A stretch of 64,000 nt of DNA from Bacteroidota bacterium (GTDB lineage Bacteria; Bacteroidota; Bacteroidia; Chitinophagales; Saprospiraceae): positions 1 to 64,000 of the forward strand of contig JAFMDF010000015.1 of NCBI GenBank assembly GCA_017857395.1, read 5' to 3'. The position numbers and the translations under genes are program-made. The notes under the pieces were generated by a model. The model did not search any database. It was not told where the DNA came from and was given only the letters and a program-made list of their open reading frames with translations. Of the stretch, positions 55,315 to 63,618 are shown in pieces (position 1 is the stretch's first letter; every line of letters starts with the position of its first letter).

Positions 55315-55923
55315 TTAGCTTAATAGTTCTAGATATTCGTCAGGAATAGACAAACCTTGAAAAAAGCCTGTAAATCCTGCTAAAATTAGTAAGCCAATGA
55401 TAGCACCAACTGCCATAATAAATTTAGCATGCTTATCAGCAGACACCTTCCAACCTAATGCCATTACTTTTTGTCGATGAATACAAGCAACATGTGTAAA
55501 AAAGGCAAATACACCTAAAAAATAATAAGGGACATAAAAGAGGAGCATGGGAAATAAATTGACGACCATTGCACCATACCAAAAATTGGTATCCACTTCT
55601 AAATAATACCGACCGACAAAAATGGCAATTGGATGAAGCGTTAAAAAGAAAGCGAGGTATAAACCAGAGTAGACATGCAAACGGTCAAATCCATTTTGTA
55701 GGTTTTTCTTTTTGTTGCGATAAAGGCTAATCCCTGCAATAACTTGCGTGATACAAGCGCCGATGAGTAAAATTTCAAAAACAATATTTCTGTAAAGCAA
55801 TCTAGCGATTTCCATCACTTCAATATGCTTTTCGGGGCTGATAAGTGCGAATAGATGATTGCCAAAATGAATTAGGATAAAAATGCTAATAAATAGACCT
55901 GAATAATAATGTACTTTTTTCAT
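55315..55923 (-). CDS. Small polytopic membrane protein, possibly haem-binding
   Basis: A 202-residue protein from the ATG at 55923 (a TTG at 55932 is less likely). It has five or six predicted membrane helices. Two halves resemble each other: HYYSGLFISIFILIHFGNH (His5, His19, His23) and HVYSGLYLAFFLTLHP, each with a His at the start and end of a helix, as in cytochrome b-like or succinate dehydrogenase membrane subunits. A third helix ends near FFTHVACIHRQK. No haem family can be assigned with certainty, and no partner dehydrogenase gene is adjacent. Confidence 0.6.
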   Translation of the reverse strand: MKKVHYYSGLFISIFILIHFGNHLFALISPEKHIEVMEIARLLYRNIVFEILLIGACITQVIAGISLYRNKKKNLQNGFDRLHVYSGLYLAFFLTLHPIAIFVGRYYLEVDTNFWYGAMVVNLFPMLLFYVPYYFLGVFAFFTHVACIHRQKVMALGWKVSADKHAKFIMAVGAIIGLLILAGFTGFFQGLSIPDEYLELLS

Positions 55924-56065
55924 GATTGTCAATTTTAATGTAAGATTTACTAACTGACAATTGAATTGGATTTTTCGTGACCTTCAGAGCAGTATTTTTA
56001 TTAATTTTTTGATACGCTTCAAATTTTTAATCCTAAGAGGGCTATGGTTACTAAATAAGATAAAC

Positions 56066-56115
56066 ATCCGTGGAGGTTATCCATGGGTGTTAAAAAATTT
56101 ATTTTCTCCACGGAT
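56066..56115. repeat. Inverted repeat with ATCCGTGG units
   Basis: atccgtggag (56066-56075) pairs with ctccacggat (56106-56115). It is related to the atccgtgg array at 22660-22880 and the aattcgtgggga units at 18738. Confidence 0.7.
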
Positions 56116-56169
56116 ATTGTGGCTAATGATTGCCCATTTTTGTTATGTGTTCTATTATTTATTCAATCC

Positions 56170-57456
56170 TTATTCACTTGGATATTCCCAATCTCCTCGA
56201 TACTCCCGTTTCAATAAAGCATTAGCCGCAGCATCCTCAATGATTTTTTCATTCAGACCATCCCAATTAATACTTCTACCGACTTTATAGGAAATCATTC
56301 CCAAATGACTAATATTTGTAGCTAAATGTCCTTTTTCAATATCGCAAACAGGTAATCTATTCTTTTCAATAGCCTGTATAAAATCAGCCCATAGCTCTTT
56401 GATGTTTTGATGGTCAGGTGCATTTAAGGTCGGCTGTTGATGAATGACTTCGGCGTTTTTATTTTTAGGATAAAAAGACCAACCATCTCGCCAACCGAGG
56501 TGCAAAGTGCCTTTAGTACCATAAAAATAGCAACCAATACTATGCCCTTCATTTTCATTTTTTGCAAATAATTTATGTTCCCATTGGAGGGTAAAATCTT
56601 CAAATTGAAAAATAGCTAATTGAGAATCAGGCGCGTCTGTATTATCATTTTGAACATAACGATTTCCTGTGGAATAAATAGACTTGGGATATTTTTCATC
56701 CGTCCACCAAAGCACTTGGTCAAACCAATGAATGCCCCAATCTCCAATTTGCCCGTTGGCAAAATCTAGATATTGTCGAAATCCTTTAGGGTGAATGCCA
56801 GGTGTATAATCTCGATAAGGCGCTGGACCAAGCCACATATCCCAATTTAATCCATCTGGAATAGCGGTAGACGCTATTTTTTGCCCTGCTTTAGCCCAAT
56901 TATAATTGACAAAACATTTTACTTGATGTATTTTTCCGACCATTCCAGACCGTAAAAAATCCATTGCCATTATATTATGTGGCGATATTCTTCGATGAGT
57001 GCCTATTTGCACCGTTTTTCCGTATTTTCGAGCTGCATTTAAAATAGCCCGCCCTTCGCCAATGGTATGCCCAATCGGCTTTTCTAAATACAAATGTGCC
57101 CCTGCCTTGATGGCCGCAATAGCAGGTAAGGCATGCCAATGGTCTGGTGTGCCAATAATAGCAATATCTAATTTTTCTGTTGCTAATAAAACTCGATAAT
57201 CTTCATAGGTTTTAGGTTGGTCATTGGTTAATTTATCAACTTCAGATTTGGCAGTATCCAAGGCTCTTTTATCCACATCACAAAGTGCCACTATTTTACA
57301 ATTTCCGTAGGCGATGGCTTCTCGCAGAATATTCATGCCCCACCAGCCACTTCCAATCAGAGCAATGCGGTAGGTCTTGAAATGATTTAAGGCAGGGAAA
57401 AGAGGGAGCGCAGAAATAGCTAAACTGCTATTTTTAACAAAATTTCTTCTATTCAC
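56170..57456 (-). CDS. Gfo/Idh/MocA family oxidoreductase, probably exported
   Basis: The 428-residue protein begins MNRRNFVKNSSLAISALPLF, a Tat-like signal (RRNF, then a hydrophobic stretch), typical of the exported Bacteroidota members of this family. The NAD(P)-binding Rossmann motif is IALIGSGWWGMN and EKPIGHT is the substrate-site motif with the catalytic Lys. A downstream dehydrogenase domain contains NGQIGDWGIHWFDQVLWW. These enzymes oxidise or epimerise sugars or inositols; the substrate is not predictable. No sugar-utilisation partner lies next to it. Confidence 0.9.
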   Translation of the reverse strand: MNRRNFVKNSSLAISALPLFPALNHFKTYRIALIGSGWWGMNILREAIAYGNCKIVALCDVDKRALDTAKSEVDKLTNDQPKTYEDYRVLLATEKLDIAIIGTPDHWHALPAIAAIKAGAHLYLEKPIGHTIGEGRAILNAARKYGKTVQIGTHRRISPHNIMAMDFLRSGMVGKIHQVKCFVNYNWAKAGQKIASTAIPDGLNWDMWLGPAPYRDYTPGIHPKGFRQYLDFANGQIGDWGIHWFDQVLWWTDEKYPKSIYSTGNRYVQNDNTDAPDSQLAIFQFEDFTLQWEHKLFAKNENEGHSIGCYFYGTKGTLHLGWRDGWSFYPKNKNAEVIHQQPTLNAPDHQNIKELWADFIQAIEKNRLPVCDIEKGHLATNISHLGMISYKVGRSINWDGLNEKIIEDAAANALLKREYRGDWEYPSE

Positions 57457-57523
57457 AAGAGGACAGGATTTTATAGATTTAAAGAAAATAAGTGTATTTG
57501 TTGAGAGAAAATTAATAAAATCT

Positions 57524-58168
57524 TTAGGCTTTACCCAATTTTTTTACCAAACCTGCTAAAAAATTCTTTTTTGCTAATAAATCGGTTCCTGAAATCTCTG
57601 CACGTTGCACTTTCCAGAATTTAGGAAAGGTCCATTTTCCTTGACTAAAAGCATATAAATAAGTCAACTCAATAAATTGAAGACAGGAATTAATCACCCA
57701 AAAAGAACTAGCTTTACTTATGGTGAATCCTAATTTTTGAGCCGTTCGGTCATTGAAAAAATAACTATGGCCAACAATCGTAACTTCAGGGGATAATTGT
57801 CCAGTTTCTATTCGTTCAATAATCACCAAAAGGGCTTTGAAATAATGTTGTAAAAGCATTTTTTGTACTTTTATACCACGGTCTGCCCATTTGAAATTGA
57901 CCAAATAATCGAAGGTGAATACATTATGCAAATCATATTCCTTATCCGTTTGAACTGTAGAGAGTACCAATGGTGTTAAGTATTTATAATAGCCAATGAG
58001 CCGAAAGAAAGGGACAGATACTAGATTAAAAATGGGCGCTAAAATGGGCAAAAATAATAAGCCATAAGGTTTTGCCATAATGGGCATCATCGGTAGAAAT
58101 CCAATAAGCATTAATAAAATAGCAATCAACCACTGAACAAATTTAGGTAAATCATAAAATCGGCCCAT
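57524..58168 (-). CDS. Hypothetical membrane protein
   Basis: A 214-residue protein with two N-terminal hydrophobic segments (VQWLIAILLMLIGFLPMMPIM and YGLLFLPILAPIFNLVSVPFF), followed by a soluble ~150-residue region rich in aromatic and basic residues (FTFDYLVNFKWADRGIKVQKMLLQHYFKAL, GHSYFFNDRTAQKLGF). I do not recognise a family. GHSYFF is not a GxSxG hydrolase motif, since the residue two places after Ser is Phe. Its nearest neighbours are a dehydrogenase on the same strand and moaE divergent to it. Confidence 0.6.
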   Translation of the reverse strand: MGRFYDLPKFVQWLIAILLMLIGFLPMMPIMAKPYGLLFLPILAPIFNLVSVPFFRLIGYYKYLTPLVLSTVQTDKEYDLHNVFTFDYLVNFKWADRGIKVQKMLLQHYFKALLVIIERIETGQLSPEVTIVGHSYFFNDRTAQKLGFTISKASSFWVINSCLQFIELTYLYAFSQGKWTFPKFWKVQRAEISGTDLLAKKNFLAGLVKKLGKA

Positions 58169-58260
58169 ATTTCTGATTTAAGGTGAGTACATTTGTGAAA
58201 GGAAGTTTTTAATAAAAATAGATTTTTGACCATTTTGTTGTTAATAAAAACGAAGTATAC

Positions 58261-58683
58261 TTGGAAAAAATAGATATACAAATATTAGATAAAGATTTAG
58301 TGCCACAAGATTGTATTGATTTTGTGACCAATCCATCGTGTGGCGGCATTGATGTTTTCATCGGTACGGTTCGGAATCAAACCAAAGGGAAAAAAGTGAT
58401 TCAATTAGATTTTGAAGCCTATGTTCCCATGGCAATTTCTGAAATGCGCAAAATTGCCCAACGTGCTTGTGAGCAATGGCCGATTGAAAAAATATCAATC
58501 CATCACCGAATTGGGACTTTGGCAATTGAGGGCATTGCGGTCGTAATTGCTGTGGCAACGCCACATAGAAAGGCTTCTTTTGATGCTTGTCAATTTGCAA
58601 TCGACACCTTAAAAGAAACGGTTCCCATCTGGAAAAAAGAATTTTTTGAAGATGGAGAAGTTTGGGTTGCCGCACATCCTTGA
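58261..58683 (+). CDS. moaE: Molybdopterin synthase catalytic subunit MoaE
   Basis: MoaE, with MoaD, converts cyclic pyranopterin monophosphate to molybdopterin. The 140-residue product starts at TTG (MEKIDIQIL) and shows CGGIDVFIGTVRNQTKGKKV, the conserved EAYVPMA block, HRIGTLAIEGIAVVIAV and ATPHRKASFDACQFAIDTLKETVPIWKKEF, with catalytic lysines in the last part. No moaD, moaA or moaC lies beside it, which is unusual since these genes tend to cluster. The gene stands between two unrelated genes. Confidence 0.92.
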   Translation: MEKIDIQILDKDLVPQDCIDFVTNPSCGGIDVFIGTVRNQTKGKKVIQLDFEAYVPMAISEMRKIAQRACEQWPIEKISIHHRIGTLAIEGIAVVIAVATPHRKASFDACQFAIDTLKETVPIWKKEFFEDGEVWVAAHP

Positions 58684-58817
58684 CATGATGACATGATTAT
58701 TCAAGATTCACAGGATTGGATTAGGAGAATTTGCTACTTATTCAGCTAATTTATACAAGATTTAAATGGATTTTTCCTTAGGACTTATTAGGGATATAAA
58801 CCAATGACCAAAATTAA

Positions 58818-59507
58818 ATGACTATATTAAAAGATAAAAAGACAGCGATTATTTTTGGCGCAAGTGGCTTAATTGGCGGCCATTGTTTGCGGGCCTTATT
58901 GCAGCAAGAAGCCTATATAGAAGTACGAAGTTTTGGTCGAAGAAAATTACCTGTTGCCCATGAAAAGCTGAAGCAATTTGTGCTTGATTTTGAAAAAATG
59001 GAGGAATTGACTTCGGAGATAAAAGGGAACGATGTATATATTTGTTTAGGAACGACTCGGGCAAAATCAGGTCGAGATGGTTTCATTAAAGTAGATTTTG
59101 ACTATAGCTTTAATGCGGCTAAACATGCAGTTATGAATGGGGCAAATCAATTATTATTGGTGTCTTCCGTTGGCGCTGATAAAAATTCTTTTCTATTATA
59201 CCCTAAAACGAAGGGGCAATTGGAGGAGGCAGTCAAAAGATTACCCTTTTGGGCGACCCATATTTTACAACCTTCCTTATTATTAGGCAATCGCCAAGAA
59301 ACCAGAATTGGTGAGAAAATGGCAATTGGAATTAGTTCGATTGTCAATCGTTTCACAGATGGATTATTGGGTATTTATACGCCAATTGAAGCGGAAACGG
59401 TGGCTAAGGCGATGGTGCAATTAGCGCAAGGGATTGAAGGTGGTGTGCGGATACACACTTCTGCGGAGTTGATAAAAATGGTGGAAGAGCAGCGGTTAAT
59501 TAGTTAA
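58818..59507 (+). CDS. NAD(P)-binding oxidoreductase, TIP30/HTATIP2-like
   Basis: A 229-residue Rossmann protein with AIIFGASGLIGGHCLRALLQ near the start (GxSGxIG cofactor motif), VRSFGRRKLP, VYICLGTTRAKSGRDGFIKVD, and the segment LLLVSSVGADKNSFLLYPKTKGQLEEAVKRLPF, where the YxxxK-like pair sits. This is the atypical short-chain dehydrogenase group that includes human HTATIP2 (TIP30). Substrate unknown. It is transcribed alone, 134 bp after moaE. Confidence 0.82.
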   Translation: MTILKDKKTAIIFGASGLIGGHCLRALLQQEAYIEVRSFGRRKLPVAHEKLKQFVLDFEKMEELTSEIKGNDVYICLGTTRAKSGRDGFIKVDFDYSFNAAKHAVMNGANQLLLVSSVGADKNSFLLYPKTKGQLEEAVKRLPFWATHILQPSLLLGNRQETRIGEKMAIGISSIVNRFTDGLLGIYTPIEAETVAKAMVQLAQGIEGGVRIHTSAELIKMVEEQRLIS

Positions 59508-59548
59508 AAATAGGACTATAAGTATACCTTCTTCTACATACTTTTTGG

Positions 59549-59610
59549 CACAACTCACAGCGTTGTTTTACTTTCGAAATACCAACAGTAACACAACGCT
59601 GTAAGTTGTG
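59549..59610. repeat. Dispersed hairpin element, copy 2 (related to 13801-13855)
   Basis: Left arm 59549-59571 (cacaactcacagcgttgt...) pairs with right arm 59588-59610 (gtaacacaacgctgtaagtt...) over 23 bp with two mismatches. It shares caacagtaacac.acgct with the 13801 element, although the outer arm sequences differ and covary. It lies between the TIP30-like gene and the LytTR gene, which converge. Confidence 0.8.
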
Positions 59611-59683
59611 AAAACAAGCTTTTTTATAACCGCAAAAGAGTAGAAAATAATATTTTAATACAGGAGAATTTATTCTGAATTAT

Positions 59684-60511
59684 TTAGCTGCGTAAGTTGT
59701 CAAACTCAGCGATCCTTTCTGAGAACCTAGCCTTATAAGTCCTGCCAATTGGGATTTTATGCCCACCAATAATCAAAAAATCTCTTTCTATTTTATCAAT
59801 TTGTTTTAAGGAAATGACAAAACTTCTATGGATTCGACAAAAATAGGGCGGTAGACTTGAATCTAATTTACTGAGCGTTGTGCGTTGTAAAATTCGTTTT
59901 TCTGCGATATGGTAAGTAACGTAATTCTCCTCTTTTTCTAAAAAAAGTACTGCTGTCCAATTTAATTTATGGGTAATAGTGCCGCTTTTTAATAAAAATT
60001 CATCCCTAATAATTTTGGAAGGAGTTGATTTCATTGTAGATTTTACATTTTGTATCGATAAGGGCATCGTTTCTACTAAACTATTAGTAACCACTTTATC
60101 TTCCTTTTGATAAAAATTAAACATGCGAATACTAGCAGCTAATCCTATAATGGACAATAATAAAAAGGCATTGCGAATCAAGGGGATTTCATTAAAGAAA
60201 GTATAAGTTAAGCCAGTATCTTGTAGAACAATTCCAATCAATTCAGACCCAATTAACCAACGGTCGAGTAAGGTAGTCACCACAAAATGTAGGATAAAAT
60301 AACTGGCAAATTTAGCATAAGCTTTTTTTTGGAAAATAAATTGGGGTAATAAGATATAGATGACGATATAAGTTGCCATCATTATTAAAGGCAATCGAAT
60401 TAAATTAAACCAGACAAACTCCCATCCATCGGTTTCTTTAGAAAGATAGACCGTACTAGTCCAAAGGATGATGATTAACCAAAATAAAAAATGTTTAAAT
60501 AGTCGGCGCAT
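59684..60511 (-). CDS. Membrane-anchored LytTR transcriptional regulator
   Basis: A 275-residue protein with four N-terminal transmembrane helices (FLFWLIIILWTSTVYL, IRLPLIMMATYIVIYILL, FASYFILHFVVTTLL, LIRNAFLLLSIIGLAA) and a C-terminal LytTR DNA-binding domain (residues ~170-270, LKSGTITHKLNWTAVLFLEKEENYVTYH, FCRIHRSFVISLKQIDKI, IPIGRTYKARF). There is no receiver or kinase domain, so the membrane part itself may sense a signal and the regulator act as a one-component system. It is divergent from the DUF5916 gene (163-bp gap), its most likely target. Confidence 0.88.
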   Translation of the reverse strand: MRRLFKHFLFWLIIILWTSTVYLSKETDGWEFVWFNLIRLPLIMMATYIVIYILLPQFIFQKKAYAKFASYFILHFVVTTLLDRWLIGSELIGIVLQDTGLTYTFFNEIPLIRNAFLLLSIIGLAASIRMFNFYQKEDKVVTNSLVETMPLSIQNVKSTMKSTPSKIIRDEFLLKSGTITHKLNWTAVLFLEKEENYVTYHIAEKRILQRTTLSKLDSSLPPYFCRIHRSFVISLKQIDKIERDFLIIGGHKIPIGRTYKARFSERIAEFDNLRS

Positions 60512-60674
60512 AAATTCAGTGTCAATTTTTTTCTACAATAGAAAGTGTTTTTGTACAGATTTCAAAAAAAAGCAGCAACATTAACCATCAAAAAATGGTC
60601 GTTCTCGTCATTTATAAGGAGTTCCTGCCATATTTCAATATTTTTGGGACAAATCGAATTCAATTTCTGACAAT

Positions 60675-62870
60675 ATGAAAAAAATTACCTTAGCTATTCT
60701 ATTTCTTTTAGGTCATCATTTTCTGAATGCACAAGGAGTAACACCTACCGTTTCCTTGAATATCCAAGCTATTACAACACAAATAAAAGTCGATGGTAAA
60801 TTGGAGGAATCCGTATGGAAAGAAATTTCGCCTGCCACCAATTTTTGGAAACAAGCGCCAGTCGATGGAGAACAAGCCACTAAGCAAACAGAAGTCCGAA
60901 TGGCTTATGATGATAAATTTGTGTATTTATCGGCAGTCTGTTGGGATGACCCAAATTATGTGATTCAAACCTTAAAACGAGATAATTTTGGAGAAAGCGA
61001 TGCCTTTGCAGTCGTCATTGATCCCGTGAACGAGCAAACCAATGCCTATGCTTTTGCCGTCAATGCCAAAGGGGCACAATCCGAATTATTAATTTCAGGG
61101 GCGTCTGGCAATTCTGTAGATGAAAGTTGGGATAATAAATGGTTTGTAGCGGTGCAAAATGAAGCAGATAAATGGACAGTAGAAATAGCGATTCCTTTTA
61201 AAACACTTCGCTTTAAAACCGATTTAACCGAATGGGGAATTAATTTCGTTCGACTTGATCCAGGGACGAATGAAACCCACGTTTGGTCGCCCGTTCCTCG
61301 TCAATTTAATTTTTTTGACTTGGGTTACTTAGGAAATTTAAGCTGGGACAAAGCGCCTCAGAAAGTGGGTAAGAACATCGCCTTAATTCCTTATGCTAGA
61401 GTATCAGCTGACAAATTTAACCAACCGACTACTCGCAGAGAAGAAGATATTGCAGTAGGAGCAGATGCTAAAATAGCTTTAAGCCCCACGCTAAATTTAG
61501 ACTTGACTTTTAACCCAGATTTTTCTCAAGTAGAAGTAGACCAACAAGTAACAAATCTCACACGATTTAATATTTTCTTTCCAGAACGCCGACAGTTTTT
61601 CCTAGAAAATGCGGATGTATTTAATCAATATGGGCAATATGCCGACCGTCCATTTTACTCCCGTAGAATAGGTTTAGATGCGGGCGGAAATCCTATTCCA
61701 ATTTTGTATGGGGTTCGATTGAGTGGGAATGTCAGCTCAAAATCTAGAATCGGCTTGATTAATATGCAGACCAAAGATGGAGACAATCGTTTTGGGCAAA
61801 ATTATAGTGCAGTTACTTTCCAGCAAAGACTTTGGAAACGGTCTTCCTTAAAAGGCATTTTCTTGAATCGACAAGCCTATCAAGATAAAGAAAGTATTGC
61901 TAATAATTATGGGCGAAACTTAGGTGGTGAATTTAACTTTTCTACGCCTGATGGAAAAATACGAACCAATATTGGTTTAATGCAGTCTTATAAAAATGGA
62001 TTGACCGATAAAAACCAACATTTATATGGACGTTTTGATTATGATGGGCAGAATTTTAGGACTTTTCTGACGGTTCAGCATTTAGGCGAAAATTACTTTG
62101 CCGATATGGGTTTCAATGGCAGATTGGTTAATTTTAATCCTGAGACGGGCGAATCAACTAGAGTAGGTTATACGCAAATCGGGAATATGCTCAATTATTA
62201 CATTTATCCAAAAGATAGCAAAAAGGTCAATTTCCATTGGTCAGGGGCAGAAAACTTTGTTTATATCAATGATAATGCCAATGGATTAACCGAATGGTAT
62301 ACTCGCCTACGACATTTTATCTTTTTCAAAAATACCAGTCAATTGCGTTTTCGGTTGAATAATAATTATGTGGATTTACTCTTTCCGTTTGGTATTACAG
62401 AAACTCCTTTGCCCGCCAAAGCATATAATATGACCGAATTCAATGTGCAATTTAATACCGATGTACGAAAACTATTAAACACCCAAATGTTTGTGGTTTA
62501 TGGACAATTTTATAATGGGACTAAACTGACTTATCGAGGAAGTGTTTCCTATCGAGCGCAACCTTGGGGGAATTTTACACTAGGTTTAGAACGAAACGAT
62601 ATTTGGCTACCTGAATTATACGGCAATTTGCATTTTACTTTAGCTACTGCGAGAATGGAAATCAATTTTGCCACCAATTTATTTTGGACGACCTTTTTAC
62701 AGTATAATACTCAGCGAGATAATTTTAATATCAATAGTCGTTTTCAATGGCGATTTGCGCCCATGTCTGATTTGTTTTTTGTGTATACCGACAATTATGC
62801 GATTGAGGATTTATTTGGACCAAAGAGTCGGAGTTTTGTTTTGAAGTTTAATTATTGGTTGACTTTGTAG
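60675..62870 (+). CDS. CBM9-like / DUF5916 outer-membrane protein
   Basis: A 731-residue exported protein (signal to LNAQ). The N-terminal ~210 residues are a CBM9-like beta-sandwich (KVDGKLEESVWKEI, MAYDDKFVYLSAVCWD, VEIAIPFKTLRF). The rest is DUF5916, predicted to be an outer-membrane barrel: DLTFNPDFSQVEVDQQVTNLTRF, FFPERRQFFLENADVF, and a barrel of ~20 strands ending SFVLKFNYWLTL. The family is common in Bacteroidota, often in carbohydrate-active settings; its role is unknown. The promoter region is shared with the LytTR regulator on the other strand. Confidence 0.9.
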   Translation: MKKITLAILFLLGHHFLNAQGVTPTVSLNIQAITTQIKVDGKLEESVWKEISPATNFWKQAPVDGEQATKQTEVRMAYDDKFVYLSAVCWDDPNYVIQTLKRDNFGESDAFAVVIDPVNEQTNAYAFAVNAKGAQSELLISGASGNSVDESWDNKWFVAVQNEADKWTVEIAIPFKTLRFKTDLTEWGINFVRLDPGTNETHVWSPVPRQFNFFDLGYLGNLSWDKAPQKVGKNIALIPYARVSADKFNQPTTRREEDIAVGADAKIALSPTLNLDLTFNPDFSQVEVDQQVTNLTRFNIFFPERRQFFLENADVFNQYGQYADRPFYSRRIGLDAGGNPIPILYGVRLSGNVSSKSRIGLINMQTKDGDNRFGQNYSAVTFQQRLWKRSSLKGIFLNRQAYQDKESIANNYGRNLGGEFNFSTPDGKIRTNIGLMQSYKNGLTDKNQHLYGRFDYDGQNFRTFLTVQHLGENYFADMGFNGRLVNFNPETGESTRVGYTQIGNMLNYYIYPKDSKKVNFHWSGAENFVYINDNANGLTEWYTRLRHFIFFKNTSQLRFRLNNNYVDLLFPFGITETPLPAKAYNMTEFNVQFNTDVRKLLNTQMFVVYGQFYNGTKLTYRGSVSYRAQPWGNFTLGLERNDIWLPELYGNLHFTLATARMEINFATNLFWTTFLQYNTQRDNFNINSRFQWRFAPMSDLFFVYTDNYAIEDLFGPKSRSFVLKFNYWLTL

Positions 62871-62956
62871 GAGATTATTTCTTTTCTACATTATTTTCTT
62901 TTTTCATACCTGCAACTATTCCTAATTACTCCTATCATTCCTACCAAAGTATCTAT

Positions 62957-63006
62957 TAAGTTTGCAAAAGTGAAACATATTTATTACTTTTACTTTTGTA
63001 AACTTA
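62957..63006. promoter_or_regulatory. Probable PadR operator overlapping the padR promoter
   Basis: A 15-bp inverted repeat, TAAGTTTGCAAAAGT (62957-62971) with ACTTTTGTAAACTTA (62992-63006), has one mismatch. It brackets TTTG (62961-62964) and TACTTTTA (62985-62992, 20-bp spacer), i.e. the -33 and -7 boxes of a Bacteroidota promoter. Binding of a dimer here would block transcription of padR and its permease gene. Confidence 0.55.
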
Positions 63007-63036
63007 ATCAAAAGCAGTAAACAATACTATTTTACC

Positions 63037-63402
63037 ATGAAAAGAGTCAACCTTGGAGAATTTGAAGAACTGATATTATTACTAGTAGCCATCCTTAACG
63101 GAAATGCTTATGGGGTATTGGTTATGGGAGAATTGGAGCAACAAACAGGGCGTTCGGTGAATATTAGTGCAGTGCATGCAGCATTGCGGAGATTAGAAGA
63201 TAAGAAGTTTGTTAAATCCGATTGGAGTCAAGCTACTGCGGAAAGGGGAGGGCGTAGAAAACGCTTATTTACGATTACGCAGGCGGGGCAAACAGCTTTA
63301 AATACCTTGAAAGAAACACGGAATCGACTTTGGAATCAGATTCCTGATTTTGGAAGCACCAATTTTGCTTTATGGAATAGGTTGGCTTTTATTATCCAGT
63401 AA
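63037..63402 (+). CDS. PadR family transcriptional regulator
   Basis: A 121-residue PadR-type winged helix protein: NLGEFEELILLLVAILNGNAYGVLVM, then NISAVHAALRRLEDKKFVKSDW (recognition helix and wing), GGRRKRLFTITQAGQTALNTLKE and a short C-terminal dimer helix. Like other PadR proteins placed next to an ABC permease, it likely represses that operon and is released by a ligand. An inverted repeat just upstream (62957-63006) is a plausible site. The permease gene follows after 216 bp. Confidence 0.9.
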   Translation: MKRVNLGEFEELILLLVAILNGNAYGVLVMGELEQQTGRSVNISAVHAALRRLEDKKFVKSDWSQATAERGGRRKRLFTITQAGQTALNTLKETRNRLWNQIPDFGSTNFALWNRLAFIIQ

Positions 63403-63475
63403 GGAAGTTACTGGATAATTTAAACCCCATTACCTAATAATTTCCATGTTAAGGCATAATTAGAAGACTACAAAA

Positions 63476-63507
63476 ATCATCAAGTAACGGGAATGTTACT
63501 TGATGAT
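63476..63507 (+). promoter_or_regulatory. Perfect 13-bp hairpin between padR and the permease
   Basis: atcatcaagtaac (63476-63488) and gttacttgatgat (63495-63507) form a perfect stem with a 6-nt loop. No T tract follows, so it may modulate expression of the downstream gene or stabilise the padR mRNA end rather than terminate. Confidence 0.6.
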
Positions 63508-63618
63508 AGCCTTTCAGTGTATCGCTGAGAAACAGAATTCTTATGCAAAAAAAATGAAGAATAAGATATTATAATAATTTACTCAGATAAAAAAAATCTG
63601 ATTAAATACTTTACATTA

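Noticed and set aside
55961-56290. 109-residue plus-strand open frame
   Set aside because: It runs into the 3' end of the dehydrogenase gene on the other strand and the atccgtgg repeat, with no recognisable domain or start signal.
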